From Oceanobacillus alkalisoli (GTDB taxonomy: Bacteria > Bacillota > Bacilli > Bacillales > Amphibacillaceae): DNA of 64,000 bases. The position numbers and the translations under genes were made by a program. The notes beneath the pieces are model-generated. The model made no database searches. It was not told where the DNA came from and saw only the letters and a list, made by a program, of their open reading frames with translations. The stretch covers positions 310,001 through 374,000 of the forward strand of contig NZ_JAKGBW010000001.1 in the NCBI RefSeq assembly GCF_021556485.1. Direction: 5' to 3'. Numbering within the stretch: position 1 is the first letter of the stretch; each line of letters begins with the position of its first letter. Positions 22,976 to 32,132 of this stretch are shown here, piece after piece.

Positions 22976-23016
22976 AGTTCGTCACCTCTTCCAAAAAAGC
23001 CCCGAATATCCTCATC

Positions 23017-23550
23017 TTAATTTCCACGATCCAACTGTTCCTTACTCCACTGAACAATCCTTTTCTTGAATAAAGGAAATAAAAGCAGTAAAAATAACAG
23101 ATTAGCAAGTATTGTCGGAAGCATTCTTCTCAGTAAATAATCCGACCAAATCATATCAGTCACACCTATTACGGTATACATCATGTAAATTAAACCATCT
23201 GCAACCGCAATTGCTGTGACACCTAAAATAAGCAAAACGTAAAAATTCCGGTGCAATAATTTCTGTAAGCCGTGGATGGCATAAATAGCTATCCCATAAG
23301 AAAACATGTAAATACCGAGAATACCTGTATAGACTACATCAATTAATAACCCAAAAATAAAAGCATAAGTAATGGAATAATATGTATCCTCCACATCGTA
23401 ATAAACAGCAATGTAAACAAGGAATACAAGAACCCAGTGAGCGATGATCAGATTGGTACTCAATACTATTTCATTTGGCAGGAGATTGATTGCTAAGCCT
23501 TCAACGATAACAAGAACAAGTAGAATGAGTGGTAAGTAAGCCTTTTTCAT
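23017..23550 (-). CDS. mreD: rod shape-determining protein MreD
   Basis: Integral membrane protein of the elongasome with about five hydrophobic helices in 177 residues, including LLIDVVYTGILGIYMF, typical of Gram-positive MreD. The ATG overlaps the mreC stop by four bases, so it is translationally coupled within mreB-C-D. Confidence 0.9.
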   Translation of the reverse strand: MKKAYLPLILLVLVIVEGLAINLLPNEIVLSTNLIIAHWVLVFLVYIAVYYDVEDTYYSITYAFIFGLLIDVVYTGILGIYMFSYGIAIYAIHGLQKLLHRNFYVLLILGVTAIAVADGLIYMMYTVIGVTDMIWSDYLLRRMLPTILANLLFLLLLFPLFKKRIVQWSKEQLDRGN

Positions 23551-24449
23551 TCCTCATTGTCCTCCTCTTCCTCATCAGCCGCCTCGCTGGATTCATCAAC
23601 CTGGTCAACTGCACGGTCAAGTACGATAACATGATTAATATCATACATATCAGATGCCGGTTCAACAAGAGCAATCTGGGTTAAACCGTATTGATCAGAT
23701 GTTACTTCTTTAACTGTACCAATCGGAACTCCAGCTGGGAATACGCCTCCCATCCCGGAAGATACGACAAGATCATCTTCTGCAATATCTTTTTCGGATT
23801 CCTCAATGATACGGAAGAGTAAAGAATTCGTCTCCTCATCAAACCCTTCGATCATACCGAATATATTACGTCCTTCATCCCGTGAAACCATTGCAGATAT
23901 CCGATTAAATTGATCAAAGCCAGTTAACAGCTTCACTCGTGCAGTAACATCATTAGCTGATTGAACCTTTCCAATCATTCCGTCTGCCGTCATCACTAAC
24001 ATATTTGCTTGAACACCATGCTTTTCACCTTTATTGATTGTCACTTGTTCGAGCCATCTTTCAGGAGAGCGTGCAATAACAATTGCCTGAATTGCCTCAT
24101 GGCTGCGAATGGAATCAGATTCCATCAAATCAAGAACATCCCGTAATTCTTCATTTTCTTTATTGACTTCCTGCACTTCATAAATAAGGGAACGATATTG
24201 GCTAAGCTGTTCTTTCAATATTTGATTTTCCTCGTATGTGTTGCGGAAGTCTTTGATATTTGTAAATACATCTGTTGTAAAATTGACTGGTGTGTGGACG
24301 ACATATTGCACCCAGCCAACTGCATCATTTATGAATTCTTCTGCAAAGGTGACATTTATCCGGTCTCTGAAGGTATAACCGACAAGCACGACGAGCAGGA
24401 TAAATCCAATCAGAAAGATAAAAAGCCGTTTATTTCTAAAAAAGCGCAT
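23547..24449 (-). CDS. mreC: rod shape-determining protein MreC
   Basis: Bitopic elongasome scaffold: basic N-terminus, a membrane helix at residues 8-26, a coiled coil at about 65-105, then the extracytoplasmic beta domain with ARSPERWLEQVTINKG and GMIGKV. It ends in an acidic tail (EAADEEEEDNEE). 300 residues. ATG at 24449 is preceded by TAGGTG. Immediately follows mreB. Confidence 0.95.
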   Translation of the reverse strand: MRFFRNKRLFIFLIGFILLVVLVGYTFRDRINVTFAEEFINDAVGWVQYVVHTPVNFTTDVFTNIKDFRNTYEENQILKEQLSQYRSLIYEVQEVNKENEELRDVLDLMESDSIRSHEAIQAIVIARSPERWLEQVTINKGEKHGVQANMLVMTADGMIGKVQSANDVTARVKLLTGFDQFNRISAMVSRDEGRNIFGMIEGFDEETNSLLFRIIEESEKDIAEDDLVVSSGMGGVFPAGVPIGTVKEVTSDQYGLTQIALVEPASDMYDINHVIVLDRAVDQVDESSEAADEEEEDNEE

Positions 24450-24461
24450 GAAAACACCTAC

Positions 24462-25499
24462 TTAATTATTTGAAGATAACGTTGATACATTTGAATTTCG
24501 GAAATGGTGAATATAATCAATTGATTTCCCTGTTCCTATTGCCACACTTTCAAGTGGCTCTTCCGCAATGAAAACTGGTATTTTCGTTTCATCACTAATG
24601 ACTTGATCAATATTTTTAAGCATTGCACCACCGCCTGTGAGTACAATACCGCGATCCATAATATCAGCAGCAAGTTCCGGTGGTGTTTTTTCAAGTGTGT
24701 TCTTCACCGCTTCAACAATTGCCTCCACTGTTTCATTTAAAGCAGAAGACACCTCTTTTGCGGTTACGGTTATTGTTTTTGGCAGGCCGGTCAGCAAATC
24801 TCTTCCTCTAATGTCCAATTCACTATCTTCTGTCACTTCTCCAGCTGTTCCAATATCTAATTTAATTGATTCTGCTGAACGTTCACCGATTAGCAAGCTG
24901 TATTCTTTGCGGATATAATTAATGATCGCCTCATCCATATTATCACCGGCAACACGGATTGAACGGCTTGTCACCACTCCGCCAAGGGAGATTACTGCAA
25001 CCTCTGTCGTCCCTCCGCCGATATCAACAATCATACTGCCTGTAGGCTCCCAGACGGGAAGACCTGCACCGATAGCAGCAGCGAAAGGTTCTGAGATTGC
25101 AAATGCCTCGCGGGCTCCAGCTTGTTTCGTTGCATCAATTACCGCTCGTTCTTCCACCATTGTAATTCCAGACGGGACACAAATCATGACATTTGGTTTC
25201 TTAGCAAATATGGAACGTCCACGCATTGCCTTCTTAATATAATAATTCATCATTGCTGCTGTTGTATCATAATCCGCAATGACGCCGTCTTTCATCGGAC
25301 GAATAACCGTTATATTTCCCGGCGTTCTACCAATCATATTTCTCGCATGACTTCCTACCGCTTCAATATTACCAGTTTCCGAATTTTTGGCAACAACAGA
25401 CGGCTCACGTACGACTACTCCTTTACCTTTAACGAACACCAATGTATTTGCAGTACCTAGGTCGATACCAAAATCTTGAGAAAAGCTAAACTTTGCCAA
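24462..25499 (-). CDS. mreB: rod shape-determining actin MreB
   Basis: Bacterial actin that organises lateral wall synthesis. Seen: phosphate 1 motif [14 protein letters not shown], phosphate 2 [19 protein letters not shown], and the adenosine motif [11 protein letters not shown]. 345 residues, slightly longer than MreB proper because of a C-terminal tail. ATG at 25499 follows GGGAGATTGG. It has its own promoter and heads the mreBCD-minCD run. Confidence 0.97.
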   Translation of the reverse strand: MAKFSFSQDFGIDLGTANTLVFVKGKGVVVREPSVVAKNSETGNIEAVGSHARNMIGRTPGNITVIRPMKDGVIADYDTTAAMMNYYIKKAMRGRSIFAKKPNVMICVPSGITMVEERAVIDATKQAGAREAFAISEPFAAAIGAGLPVWEPTGSMIVDIGGGTTEVAVISLGGVVTSRSIRVAGDNMDEAIINYIRKEYSLLIGERSAESIKLDIGTAGEVTEDSELDIRGRDLLTGLPKTITVTAKEVSSALNETVEAIVEAVKNTLEKTPPELAADIMDRGIVLTGGGAMLKNIDQVISDETKIPVFIAEEPLESVAIGTGKSIDYIHHFRNSNVSTLSSNN

Positions 25500-25542
25500 T
25501 CCAATCTCCCTCTCCGTTCACGAATTTCTTATATGTAGTTTA

Positions 25543-25571
25543 ACTATATCTATTTCTGAAACCTCATGCAA
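25543..25571 (-). promoter_or_regulatory. sigma-A promoter of mreB
   Basis: Minus strand TTGCAT at 25571-25566, a 17-base spacer, and TATAGT at 25548-25543, about 45 bases before mreB. Confidence 0.6.
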
Positions 25572-25601
25572 ACATTCATTTTATCCTAATTTTCAAGATT
25601 A

Positions 25602-25643
25602 AGAAGCGCCACTTTCAATTGTTAGCAGAAAAATGGCGCTTGA
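25602..25643 (-). terminator. hairpin after radC, possible terminator
   Basis: AAGCGCCA and TGGCGCTT form an 8-bp stem around a 22-base loop, between the radC stop and mreB. The T-tract is short, so termination is only likely. Confidence 0.5.
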
Positions 25644-25701
25644 TATAACAATCCCTATAATATTATACGAAATAAATGATAAAATAGATAGTCTAATATT
25701 G

Positions 25702-25842
25702 TTATAGATAACCTTTTTCCTTCAATGAAACAAATTTACGATTTCCAATGATGAGATGATCCAGTACTTCGATTCCCATTATTTTGCCCGCCTCGACTAA
25801 TCGTCTCGTTACATGGATATCTTCCTGGGATGGCGAAGGATC
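25702..25842 (-). CDS. radC: radC exon 2 (C-terminal 46 codons, after the intron)
   Basis: This piece reads [19 protein letters not shown], then ends ..[18 protein letters not shown] and a TAA stop. It is the normal RadC C-terminus and directly continues exon 1 (ending HNHPSG) if the 2531-base intron is removed, giving 226 residues against 231 in B. subtilis. It has no start of its own and is expressed only after splicing. The Asp at its first codon is one of the JAMM metal ligands. Confidence 0.92.
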   Translation of the reverse strand, partial: DPSPSQEDIHVTRRLVEAGKIMGIEVLDHLIIGNRKFVSLKEKGYL

Positions 25843-25903
25843 GTAGGGTAGGAATCAAGCGCCTTATTATGTTTCCATAATAGGTTTCACAATTCCCCCC
25901 TCC

Positions 25904-25937
25904 GAACCGTACGTACACCTTTCAGCGTATACGGCTC
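25904..25937 (-). ncRNA. group II intron domain V
   Basis: Canonical 34-nt catalytic hairpin: GAGCCGTATAC at the 5' side and GTACGTACGGTTC at the 3' side, with a GAAA-containing loop. This is the most conserved part of group II introns and fixes the class. The original frame of the intron ORF would have ended with a TGA inside this hairpin. Confidence 0.93.
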
Positions 25938-26034
25938 TCCAGTTGATTAATCGGAATTTGCTTTTCATGGTGTTTATGGTGACAGTCATAGCATAGGGCT
26001 AAGGTTTTTCGGTTTCGTTCAATCATAATACGCT

Positions 26035-27801
26035 CTAAAAGCTTGAGATTTTTTTCTTCAAGTCTTTTAGTTTCCTTATATGATGGACTTCCATTTGACC
26101 TTCAGTCGTTCCACATGCTTCACATTGGTTTGCTAATAAACGTTTTTCAAACTCTGTTCTACCCGAATATTTATATACATTTGAGATAATATCAGATTGT
26201 GTTGAGTCTGCTTTTATAGCACCTTTTGTTTTTGGCATATCCTTCATCCTTACAAATTGATGGAGGATTTCATTGCCCTTTTTGTCATAGCGTACAAGAC
26301 ATAGCACACCTTGCTTATGCTTTCTCATACTATTTGCTACTTTTGCCGAGGTGCTGCGTCGTTTATTAGCCATCGTCTTGATAAAACTACTCTCCGCTAG
26401 GTAGAATAATCTATCCAAGTGGTGATAGTTATTTGCTAGCTTGTAATAGTTGGCAATGCCACGTAGTTCCGCGTTGTAGGTCATTAAAATCTCTAGTTCA
26501 AAGTTATTAATAAGTTTTGTCCTATGCGTTATTTTGAAATCGTCTAAATTTCCATAGTTATTTTTTAATGCGAAATCTTTTATTTTACTTGAAGGGATTT
26601 CTAGTTTAATCGCGTCCGATAAGGTCCTTTTCTTCAGTGGCTGTCCGTAATTCTTATATTTCACTCGTTTGACCTTCACTTCTTGCCACGTTCGGAATTC
26701 ATACCCTAAAAATGGAACTGGATTCTCTAGATGTGTAACAAGTGTCTTTTCTTCGCTTAATTCCAATGCCAATTCATTTTCGAGAAATTTTCCTGCTAAC
26801 TCTTTAATCTTCCTTGCGTGTTCTTTATTCCCTGCAATTCCAATAACGAAATCATCAGCATAGCGAACGTACTTCATTCTTCGATAATTTTCATCCATTG
26901 GGTCTGTTGATGGAACGGTTAAACCTTTCTTTTTTAGGTCGCGTATCAGTTCTATTAGTTCTGATCGTCCCTCCCAATGTTTGTGTCCGTATTTATCGTC
27001 TAGTCTGTTTATTTTTCTTTTAGTAGAGTCAATTTTTGATCTAATAGCTCTTGTTTCTTTCCTTCTTACACGGACTTTTCCTTTATCGAATTTCTTGATT
27101 TGTTCTTCCACGAACAAGTCAAGCTCATGAAGGTAGATGTTCGCCAGTAATGGAGAGATAATTCCTCCTTGTGGCGTTCCACTATACGTCTTATTAAACT
27201 GCCAATTTTCCATTACGCCACATGTTAATGCGTTGTGTATGAGAAGTAGAAACCTTCTATCCTTAATTTTCTTGGAAATTAACTTGATTAGAATTTGATG
27301 GTTGATATTATCGAAAAATCCTTTAATATCCCCCTTAATACACCAAGTCAATCCCTTCCAAGTGTTTTTAATTTGTGATAGAGCTGTGTGACAACTTCTT
27401 CCTTCTCTAAACCCATGTGAATTGCTTGAAAAGACAGGTTCGTAAATATTGTCTACAATCATTCTCATAACTTCTTGGACAAGTTTATCTCGAAAATTTG
27501 GCACCCCTAATGGTCTTTTCTTACCATTGGATTTTGGAATATAGACTCTTCTTACTGGTGAGAAACGAAATGTACCAGCCTTCAATTGCTCGATGATTTC
27601 ATCAATTTTTTGTAGGCTACATCCATCAATTGTTTCTTCAGTAGTTCCCTTTGTGAGATTTCCTGCGTTCGGATATAACTTGGCGTATGCCTTTATCCAT
27701 AACTCTTTGTTGTACATTAGACGATAACAATCTGTTACTTTAAGACCATGTAAAGAGACATTCCTTATAACGTCCAACTGTCGAAATGGATTATTTGCCA
27801 T
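26035..27801 (-). CDS. ltrA: group II intron reverse transcriptase/maturase, HNH domain truncated by frameshift
   Basis: LtrA-type intron protein (588 residues from the ATG at 27801, which has AAAGGAG upstream). RT fingers and palm span about residues 60-330: [35 protein letters not shown] and the catalytic YADD at 314-317. A maturase X region follows (about 390-500), then the start of an HNH endonuclease, [20 protein letters not shown]. The frame stops right after a run of seven A (plus-strand T at 26049-26055). With eight A the frame would continue through [20 protein letters not shown] to a TGA at 25922, giving the normal HNH ending. RT and maturase look intact; the endonuclease does not. 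Sequencing error, real mutation or slippage are all possible. Confidence 0.9.
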   Translation of the reverse strand: MANNPFRQLDVIRNVSLHGLKVTDCYRLMYNKELWIKAYAKLYPNAGNLTKGTTEETIDGCSLQKIDEIIEQLKAGTFRFSPVRRVYIPKSNGKKRPLGVPNFRDKLVQEVMRMIVDNIYEPVFSSNSHGFREGRSCHTALSQIKNTWKGLTWCIKGDIKGFFDNINHQILIKLISKKIKDRRFLLLIHNALTCGVMENWQFNKTYSGTPQGGIISPLLANIYLHELDLFVEEQIKKFDKGKVRVRRKETRAIRSKIDSTKRKINRLDDKYGHKHWEGRSELIELIRDLKKKGLTVPSTDPMDENYRRMKYVRYADDFVIGIAGNKEHARKIKELAGKFLENELALELSEEKTLVTHLENPVPFLGYEFRTWQEVKVKRVKYKNYGQPLKKRTLSDAIKLEIPSSKIKDFALKNNYGNLDDFKITHRTKLINNFELEILMTYNAELRGIANYYKLANNYHHLDRLFYLAESSFIKTMANKRRSTSAKVANSMRKHKQGVLCLVRYDKKGNEILHQFVRMKDMPKTKGAIKADSTQSDIISNVYKYSGRTEFEKRLLANQCEACGTTEGQMEVHHIRKLKDLKKKISSF

Positions 27802-28373
27802 ATTCATGACTCCTTTCATGTTGACGTTAACATCAACCTGTTTTTCTTCCCCATGCTAAACTCATTACAAGCAAACGTTGGGTACTATAAAAACTCCATT
27901 ATCATATGCAATTTTCATAGACCTTTGTCTAATAGCTACAAGGCACTTGCACTTAGATAATCCCTGCATTATGACATAAATTTAGAAATGTGATGGTTAG
28001 GTATCCCTTTCGACGTTTTCTTCTAGTGGAAGATTGAAGGATAAATCTTACTATGGACAGGAAAGCGGCGATTTCCAACAGACGCTCAGGCGATACATCT
28101 CCCATTTTATCCTCATTACCTGTTAGCTATCTTAGGTAATGGCGCACCCATCGCTCATTCGTCTAGGATTCAGGCAGTATAGCTTTTACCATACATCACT
28201 TGGTCTGAAGAACTGACTCAGGCGTAGATAGCTTGCCTGTCTATTCTCCTTTTCACATCATGCTATGTTCCCTCTATGAGTTTCCTCTCAAGGTAAGATG
28301 CTGACCATAGAACGTTGTAAGAAGTTCTAGATTTCCATTGAAATCGCTAAATTTATGCACCTTGCAGGCGCAC
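27802..28373 (-). ncRNA. group II intron 5' ribozyme region (domains I-III)
   Basis: No gene lies here. From GTGCGCC at 28373 to the intron ORF this is ribozyme RNA; local hairpins are visible, for example ATTACCTAAG..TTAGCTAACAGGTAAT-like pairing near 28110-28150. I did not derive a full fold. Confidence 0.75.
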
Positions 28374-28913
28374 ACCGGATGGATGATTATGGCAAACGAT
28401 GATCGATGCAGCTGAGCGTTTAACAGCTTCACGATACACCTCGCGAGGATGAACGATCGAAGCATTAAGGCTCCCGACAAAAATCGTTTGCCGGTGAATA
28501 ACGTGGTTCTTAGTATCCAGGAACAAAACAACGAAATGTTCCTGTTTTAGCAGGCGCATTTCCTCCATAACGTAATTCGCTCCGTCATCAGGTGAGCGGA
28601 TTACGTATTTATCATCGGGTTTATATTGGCTCATTCTCTTACCAAGTTCAATTGCAGCTAGGATTTGAACCCCTTTTGCATGTCCGATTCCCTTAATCGC
28701 TGTCAACTCTTCAAGCGTGGCATCATGCAATAGTTTTAAGCCTTCAAAATGCATAAGCACCCGGTTGGCGAGCATCATGACAGATTCTATTTTCGTACCG
28801 CTTCCAAGCAAAATGGCTAAAATCTCCTGATTGGTCAGATGATTTGTTCCAAGCCTGATGGCACGCTCCCTCGGTCTGTCTTCTTTTGGTACATCTTTAA
28901 TCATGATTTGCAT
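28374..28913 (-). CDS. radC: radC exon 1 (N-terminal 180 codons), interrupted by a group II intron
   Basis: JAMM/MPN+ family protein, competence-induced in Bacillus; its biochemical role is unsettled. Residues 1-75 carry a helix-hairpin-helix region (TAIKGIGHAKGVQILAAIEL). The JAMM domain follows, with VVLFLDTKNHV and the metal motif HNHPSG at residues 175-180, exactly where the intron begins. ATG at 28913, eight bases after AGGAGG. Without splicing the frame runs seven codons into the intron and stops, giving a protein without the ligand Asp. maf, the usual upstream neighbour, is missing. Confidence 0.93.
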
Positions 28914-29011
28914 CCCTATAACCTCCTTTCTTGTTCTCACTTTACGAATTATGAAAATAAAACTCAACTTGCTGTTTCTCTGTTTTAAAGGCTCTTTTAC
29001 CGGGAGAAATC

Positions 29012-29052
29012 GAAAAACCACCTGGAGATATTCTCCTTATCAGGTGGTTTTC
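29012..29052. terminator. terminator after spoIIB
   Basis: Perfect 11-bp stem AAAACCACCTG / CAGGTGGTTTT with an internal GGAGA..TCTCC extension; A and T tracts on both sides make it work in both directions. Confidence 0.85.
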
Positions 29053-29079
29053 TATGTTCATGTTTCATAAACGGATAAG

Positions 29080-29832
29080 TTACAAATTATCATAGGCTTG
29101 CATAACCTGCAGGAGATAAACTCCAACATCTTCTGTAGGTGCCTCTATGACTTCAACGAGATTTTCTAACCTTTCTCCTTGAGGTGTATGCTCCGAATGG
29201 TTCAAGAGTGGAGTGTTTTCTTGCGCAGTTAATGCTTCTTCCCACACTTGGCCAAACTGTTCAATCCATTCAGAAGCTTCTTCGTGAAGTTCTAGCTCCT
29301 TCTCCGTTGTTTGCCATTGTTTAACAAATACATCAAATCCCTCACCTTGTAACTCTATTGCGCGCTGTTTAGCCAAGTCTTCTGTCTGGTAGATTCCGAT
29401 TAATAGAAAATATTGCTCATCTCGTTCCCAAATGAATGCTGGTTCACCTGCTGACGTAAAAGTGTCCCGCCATTCTTCCGCATTCGCCTGCTCCTCAAAC
29501 AGCCCGGCTTGAAGAACGTATCCAGCTAGTGCTGCCAGTTGTCCTGAATGTACTTGACTGTCCGTTTCTTGAGCCGTAACAGCTGCAGATGGACTTACCT
29601 CTTCCTCTGACTGTTCATTTTCAATACCGGTAAATAAATGGATTATAAACATTCCTAATACTGTACCGATTACGCCCGCTGAAAGAATGGTTACAACAAC
29701 AGGTGCAAGCCAGCTTTTTTTCTTTGCACTTTTTGGACGATAGTGGACAGGGGTTATGTCACTTTTCACTTCCTTTTTCACCGCGCTGCCATCCTCAATA
29801 ATCCGGTCATCTGTATATTTATTATTCGTCAT
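29080..29832 (-). CDS. spoIIB: SPOR-domain membrane protein, SpoIIB-like
   Basis: Bitopic membrane protein: about 40 polar cytoplasmic residues, one membrane helix (residues 44-66, APVVVTILSAGVIGTVLGMF), then an extracytoplasmic part with a SPOR-type fold (YVLQAGLFEEQANAEEW .. GIYQTEDLAKQRAIELQ) at about 105-170. SpoIIB of B. subtilis helps septal wall remodelling during engulfment and lies in the same place before folC and after radC. Overall similarity is low in this family, so the name rests on topology, SPOR domain and position. ATG at 29832 after AGGGAG. Confidence 0.75.
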   Translation of the reverse strand: MTNNKYTDDRIIEDGSAVKKEVKSDITPVHYRPKSAKKKSWLAPVVVTILSAGVIGTVLGMFIIHLFTGIENEQSEEEVSPSAAVTAQETDSQVHSGQLAALAGYVLQAGLFEEQANAEEWRDTFTSAGEPAFIWERDEQYFLLIGIYQTEDLAKQRAIELQGEGFDVFVKQWQTTEKELELHEEASEWIEQFGQVWEEALTAQENTPLLNHSEHTPQGERLENLVEVIEAPTEDVGVYLLQVMQAYDNL

Positions 29833-29925
29833 CTTTTCACTCCCTGCTAGAATACCTTTGCATCACTCTAGCATAATCAGAATGAAAAAGTAGAAGAAAT
29901 TTGTCAGTTGGATTGTAAAACTTTT

Positions 29926-31146
29926 CTACATCATTTTACGTTGATTCAATAAATAGTGACGCACTTCTGTTATAAAGTGGAGTGAACCTGTAATAAAATA
30001 AACACTGTCATTATCTGGTATGTATTCGAGAAGTGCTTTATAATCAGGGTTCACTTGTTCAACCGGAATGTTACGTGGCAAATTATTTAGATTCCATGCA
30101 CGTGGATGTTCAAAGGTAGTAAGCGTAATATGCTCAAATTGTTCCGATAATAAATCAAGCATTTCTGCTATTGCTTTATCGCGAAACATGGCAACAATGA
30201 CTTGTTTGTTCGCATCAGGATATTGCTCATGAGCAGTCTGAATAAAAGCTTTTATCCCGGCCGGATTATGAGCAGCATCGAGTATAACTACCGGATTGTG
30301 CTGAACACATTCAAATCGACCAGGCAGCATGGTATCCTCTATTTGGCAGATTGCTTTTTCGAAGTCCAGTTTGAAACCACTTTGCTTTAAAATATGTAAA
30401 GCTTGTAAAGCAATTGAAGCATTATCTTGCTGATGCTCTCCTTTCATTTGCAGATTGAAATACAAGCGGTTAAAATCCATTCCAAGTTTAAAACAGGGAG
30501 CGTGCTTTTTCCGGGACTCTTCTTTCATTACAGCAAATGCTTCCTCATCCAAATCTCCGACAACGACTGGTATTGTTTCCTTAATAATTCCAGCTTTATG
30601 CCAGGCTATTTCCGACTCACCTTCACCTAAATAATCCATATGGTCGCGTGCAATCGATGTAATAATCGACAGAATCGGCTGCACGGCGTTCGTCGTGTCG
30701 AATCGACCGCCCATGCCCGCCTCGATCAGAACAAATTCCCCATTTTGCGCAAAAAAACAAAACGCCAGAGCAGTAAGTACTTCAAACTCTGTTGGCGCCA
30801 AATCCGCTTCGTCCATTTCTATAACATGCGGCAGAATGTGATTCATCTGTTCAACCATTATTTTTTCAGGGATTTCCTGATCGTTTAACAAAATATGTCC
30901 GCGTACCCCTGTGAAGCTCGGTGATGTAAAAACCCCGACCTCATAGTCATTTGCCTGCAAAGCTGCTTTAATAAAATGCAGTGTCGAGCCCTTACCGTTC
31001 GTGCCAGCAATATGAATTGCTTTAAAATGATTTTCTGGATTACCTAATCGGGCTAGCAACTCATGAGTCCGTTCGAGACCCGGCTTCATTCCTAACTTTT
31101 TTCGTTCATTGAAAAACACTTCCACCTCTTGTATAGTAGAAAACAT
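29926..31146 (-). CDS. folC: folylpolyglutamate/dihydrofolate synthase
   Basis: Adds glutamate to folates through gamma-carboxyl links in the cytoplasm. Mur-ligase family: HIAGTNGKGSTLHF P-loop near residue 45, GVFTSPSF, the HxxGG-type EAGMGGRFDTTN, and the C-terminal domain with DAAHNPAGI. About 406 residues from the ATG at 31146. comC, between folC and spoIIB in B. subtilis, is absent. The gene starts 56 bases from the divergent RimK-like ligase gene. Confidence 0.94.
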   Translation of the reverse strand: MFSTIQEVEVFFNERKKLGMKPGLERTHELLARLGNPENHFKAIHIAGTNGKGSTLHFIKAALQANDYEVGVFTSPSFTGVRGHILLNDQEIPEKIMVEQMNHILPHVIEMDEADLAPTEFEVLTALAFCFFAQNGEFVLIEAGMGGRFDTTNAVQPILSIITSIARDHMDYLGEGESEIAWHKAGIIKETIPVVVGDLDEEAFAVMKEESRKKHAPCFKLGMDFNRLYFNLQMKGEHQQDNASIALQALHILKQSGFKLDFEKAICQIEDTMLPGRFECVQHNPVVILDAAHNPAGIKAFIQTAHEQYPDANKQVIVAMFRDKAIAEMLDLLSEQFEHITLTTFEHPRAWNLNNLPRNIPVEQVNPDYKALLEYIPDNDSVYFITGSLHFITEVRHYLLNQRKMM

Positions 31147-31202
31147 GATAACACCGCTTTCCTCAATTAATCGTAAATTCATTATAACAGAAAGGAAAAT
31201 GA

Positions 31203-32096
31203 ATGTTGAAACGAACAGGATGGATAATCTATAACGGCAACTTGCCTGGAAGTAAGTTTCTTGATTTCGCAGAGATGCTGCAAAAGGCAGCAGAAAAATT
31301 CAATAGTAAAGCAAAACTCATTAAAAATAATGATTTACTTAGTTTGCTTACAACTTCAAAACTTGATGTATTATCAGAAATGCCTCTCCCTGATTATGTT
31401 GTATTTACGGATAAAGATATTTATTTAGCGAAACAATTGGAATACCTAGGTGTTCCTGTATTTAATAAGGCCGAGGTAATCGCTGTAAGTGATGATAAGA
31501 TCGCGACCTATCAAGCACTTGCTAAATTAAATCTGCCAATACCAAAAACAATAATTGCTCCCAAAATATTTCACACAGGAAGTTTTGATGAACGAGTTAT
31601 CGAGATGGCAATCGAGGAAATCGGCTTTCCTCTTATAATGAAGGAAGCGTTCGGTTCCTTCGGTGAGCAAGTATATCTTGTTGAAAGTAAAAAAGAACTC
31701 AATAAGAAACTCGAGTTAATTGGCAATAAACCATTTGTTTTTCAAGAATTTGTCCGAACGAGTTATGGAGTTGATCTGCGCCTTCAAGTAGTTGGTAATA
31801 AGGTCGTCGCTGCTATGAAGCGAAAGTCTGACAATGATTTCCGAGCCAATATTACGGCGGGAGGTCGGATGGAAGCTTATACACCAACACAATCAGAAGA
31901 AGAGATCGCAGTGCTGGCAACAGAAGCAATTGGAGCAGATTTTGCCGGAGTAGATTTACTGTATGGTGAGGAAAATCAGCCAATTATCTGTGAAATAAAC
32001 TCCAATGCACATATTCGGAATCTATATGAATGCACAGGAATCAATGCGGCAGATTATATGATGGAATATGTTTTAAACAAGATAAAAGATTATTAA
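31203..32096 (+). CDS. ATP-grasp ligase, RimK/LysX type
   Basis: Amino-acid ligase of the RimK-like ATP-grasp superfamily (297 residues). ATP-grasp features: IGFPLIMKEAFGSFGEQVYLV (lysine and small-residue loop) near residue 140-160, FQEFVRTSYGVDLRLQVVG, and the Mg-binding GVDLLYGEENQPIICEINSNAH near 255-280. Family members add glutamate or similar to proteins, cofactors or carrier proteins; the substrate here is unknown. It is a single plus-strand gene with its own terminator, divergent from folC. ATG at 31203 after AAAGGAAAATGA. Confidence 0.82.
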   Translation: MLKRTGWIIYNGNLPGSKFLDFAEMLQKAAEKFNSKAKLIKNNDLLSLLTTSKLDVLSEMPLPDYVVFTDKDIYLAKQLEYLGVPVFNKAEVIAVSDDKIATYQALAKLNLPIPKTIIAPKIFHTGSFDERVIEMAIEEIGFPLIMKEAFGSFGEQVYLVESKKELNKKLELIGNKPFVFQEFVRTSYGVDLRLQVVGNKVVAAMKRKSDNDFRANITAGGRMEAYTPTQSEEEIAVLATEAIGADFAGVDLLYGEENQPIICEINSNAHIRNLYECTGINAADYMMEYVLNKIKDY

Positions 32097-32125
32097 AAAA
32101 CGGCTGGAAACCCAGCCATTTTCTA
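32094..32125. terminator. terminator between the RimK-like gene and valS
   Basis: AAAATGGCTGG / CCAGCC.TTTT-like stem (GGCTGG / CCAGCC, 3-5 base loop) flanked by A and T tracts; it serves the two converging genes. Confidence 0.85.
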
Positions 32126-32132
32126 TATTCCA

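Larger units (their letters stand above)
25843..28373 (-). mobile_element. group II intron with reverse transcriptase ORF, inserted in radC
   Basis: Self-splicing retroelement of 2531 bases in the sense orientation of radC. On the minus strand it begins GTGCGCC at 28373 (the GUGYG consensus) and ends CTAC at 25843. Domain V is at 25937-25904. Domain VI follows, with a probable bulged branch-point A seven bases from the 3' end. About 570 bases of domain I-III RNA precede the reverse transcriptase, and GTTGATGTTAACGTCAAC just before its start resembles the maturase-binding hairpin of domain IVa. The GTGCGCC end and a LtrA-type protein with X and HNH regions suggest the mitochondrial-like (IIA/IIB) lineage, not IIC. 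Exon-binding sites were not resolved by eye. Confidence 0.93.

Noticed and set aside
25736-25918. 60-codon ORF across the intron 3' end
   Set aside because: It crosses the splice boundary in the wrong frame relative to RadC and covers domain V/VI RNA.
26035-28373. Treating radC as a plain pseudogene
   Set aside because: Intron ends, domain V and an intact RT/maturase are present and the joined frame is perfect, so a spliced functional gene is more likely.
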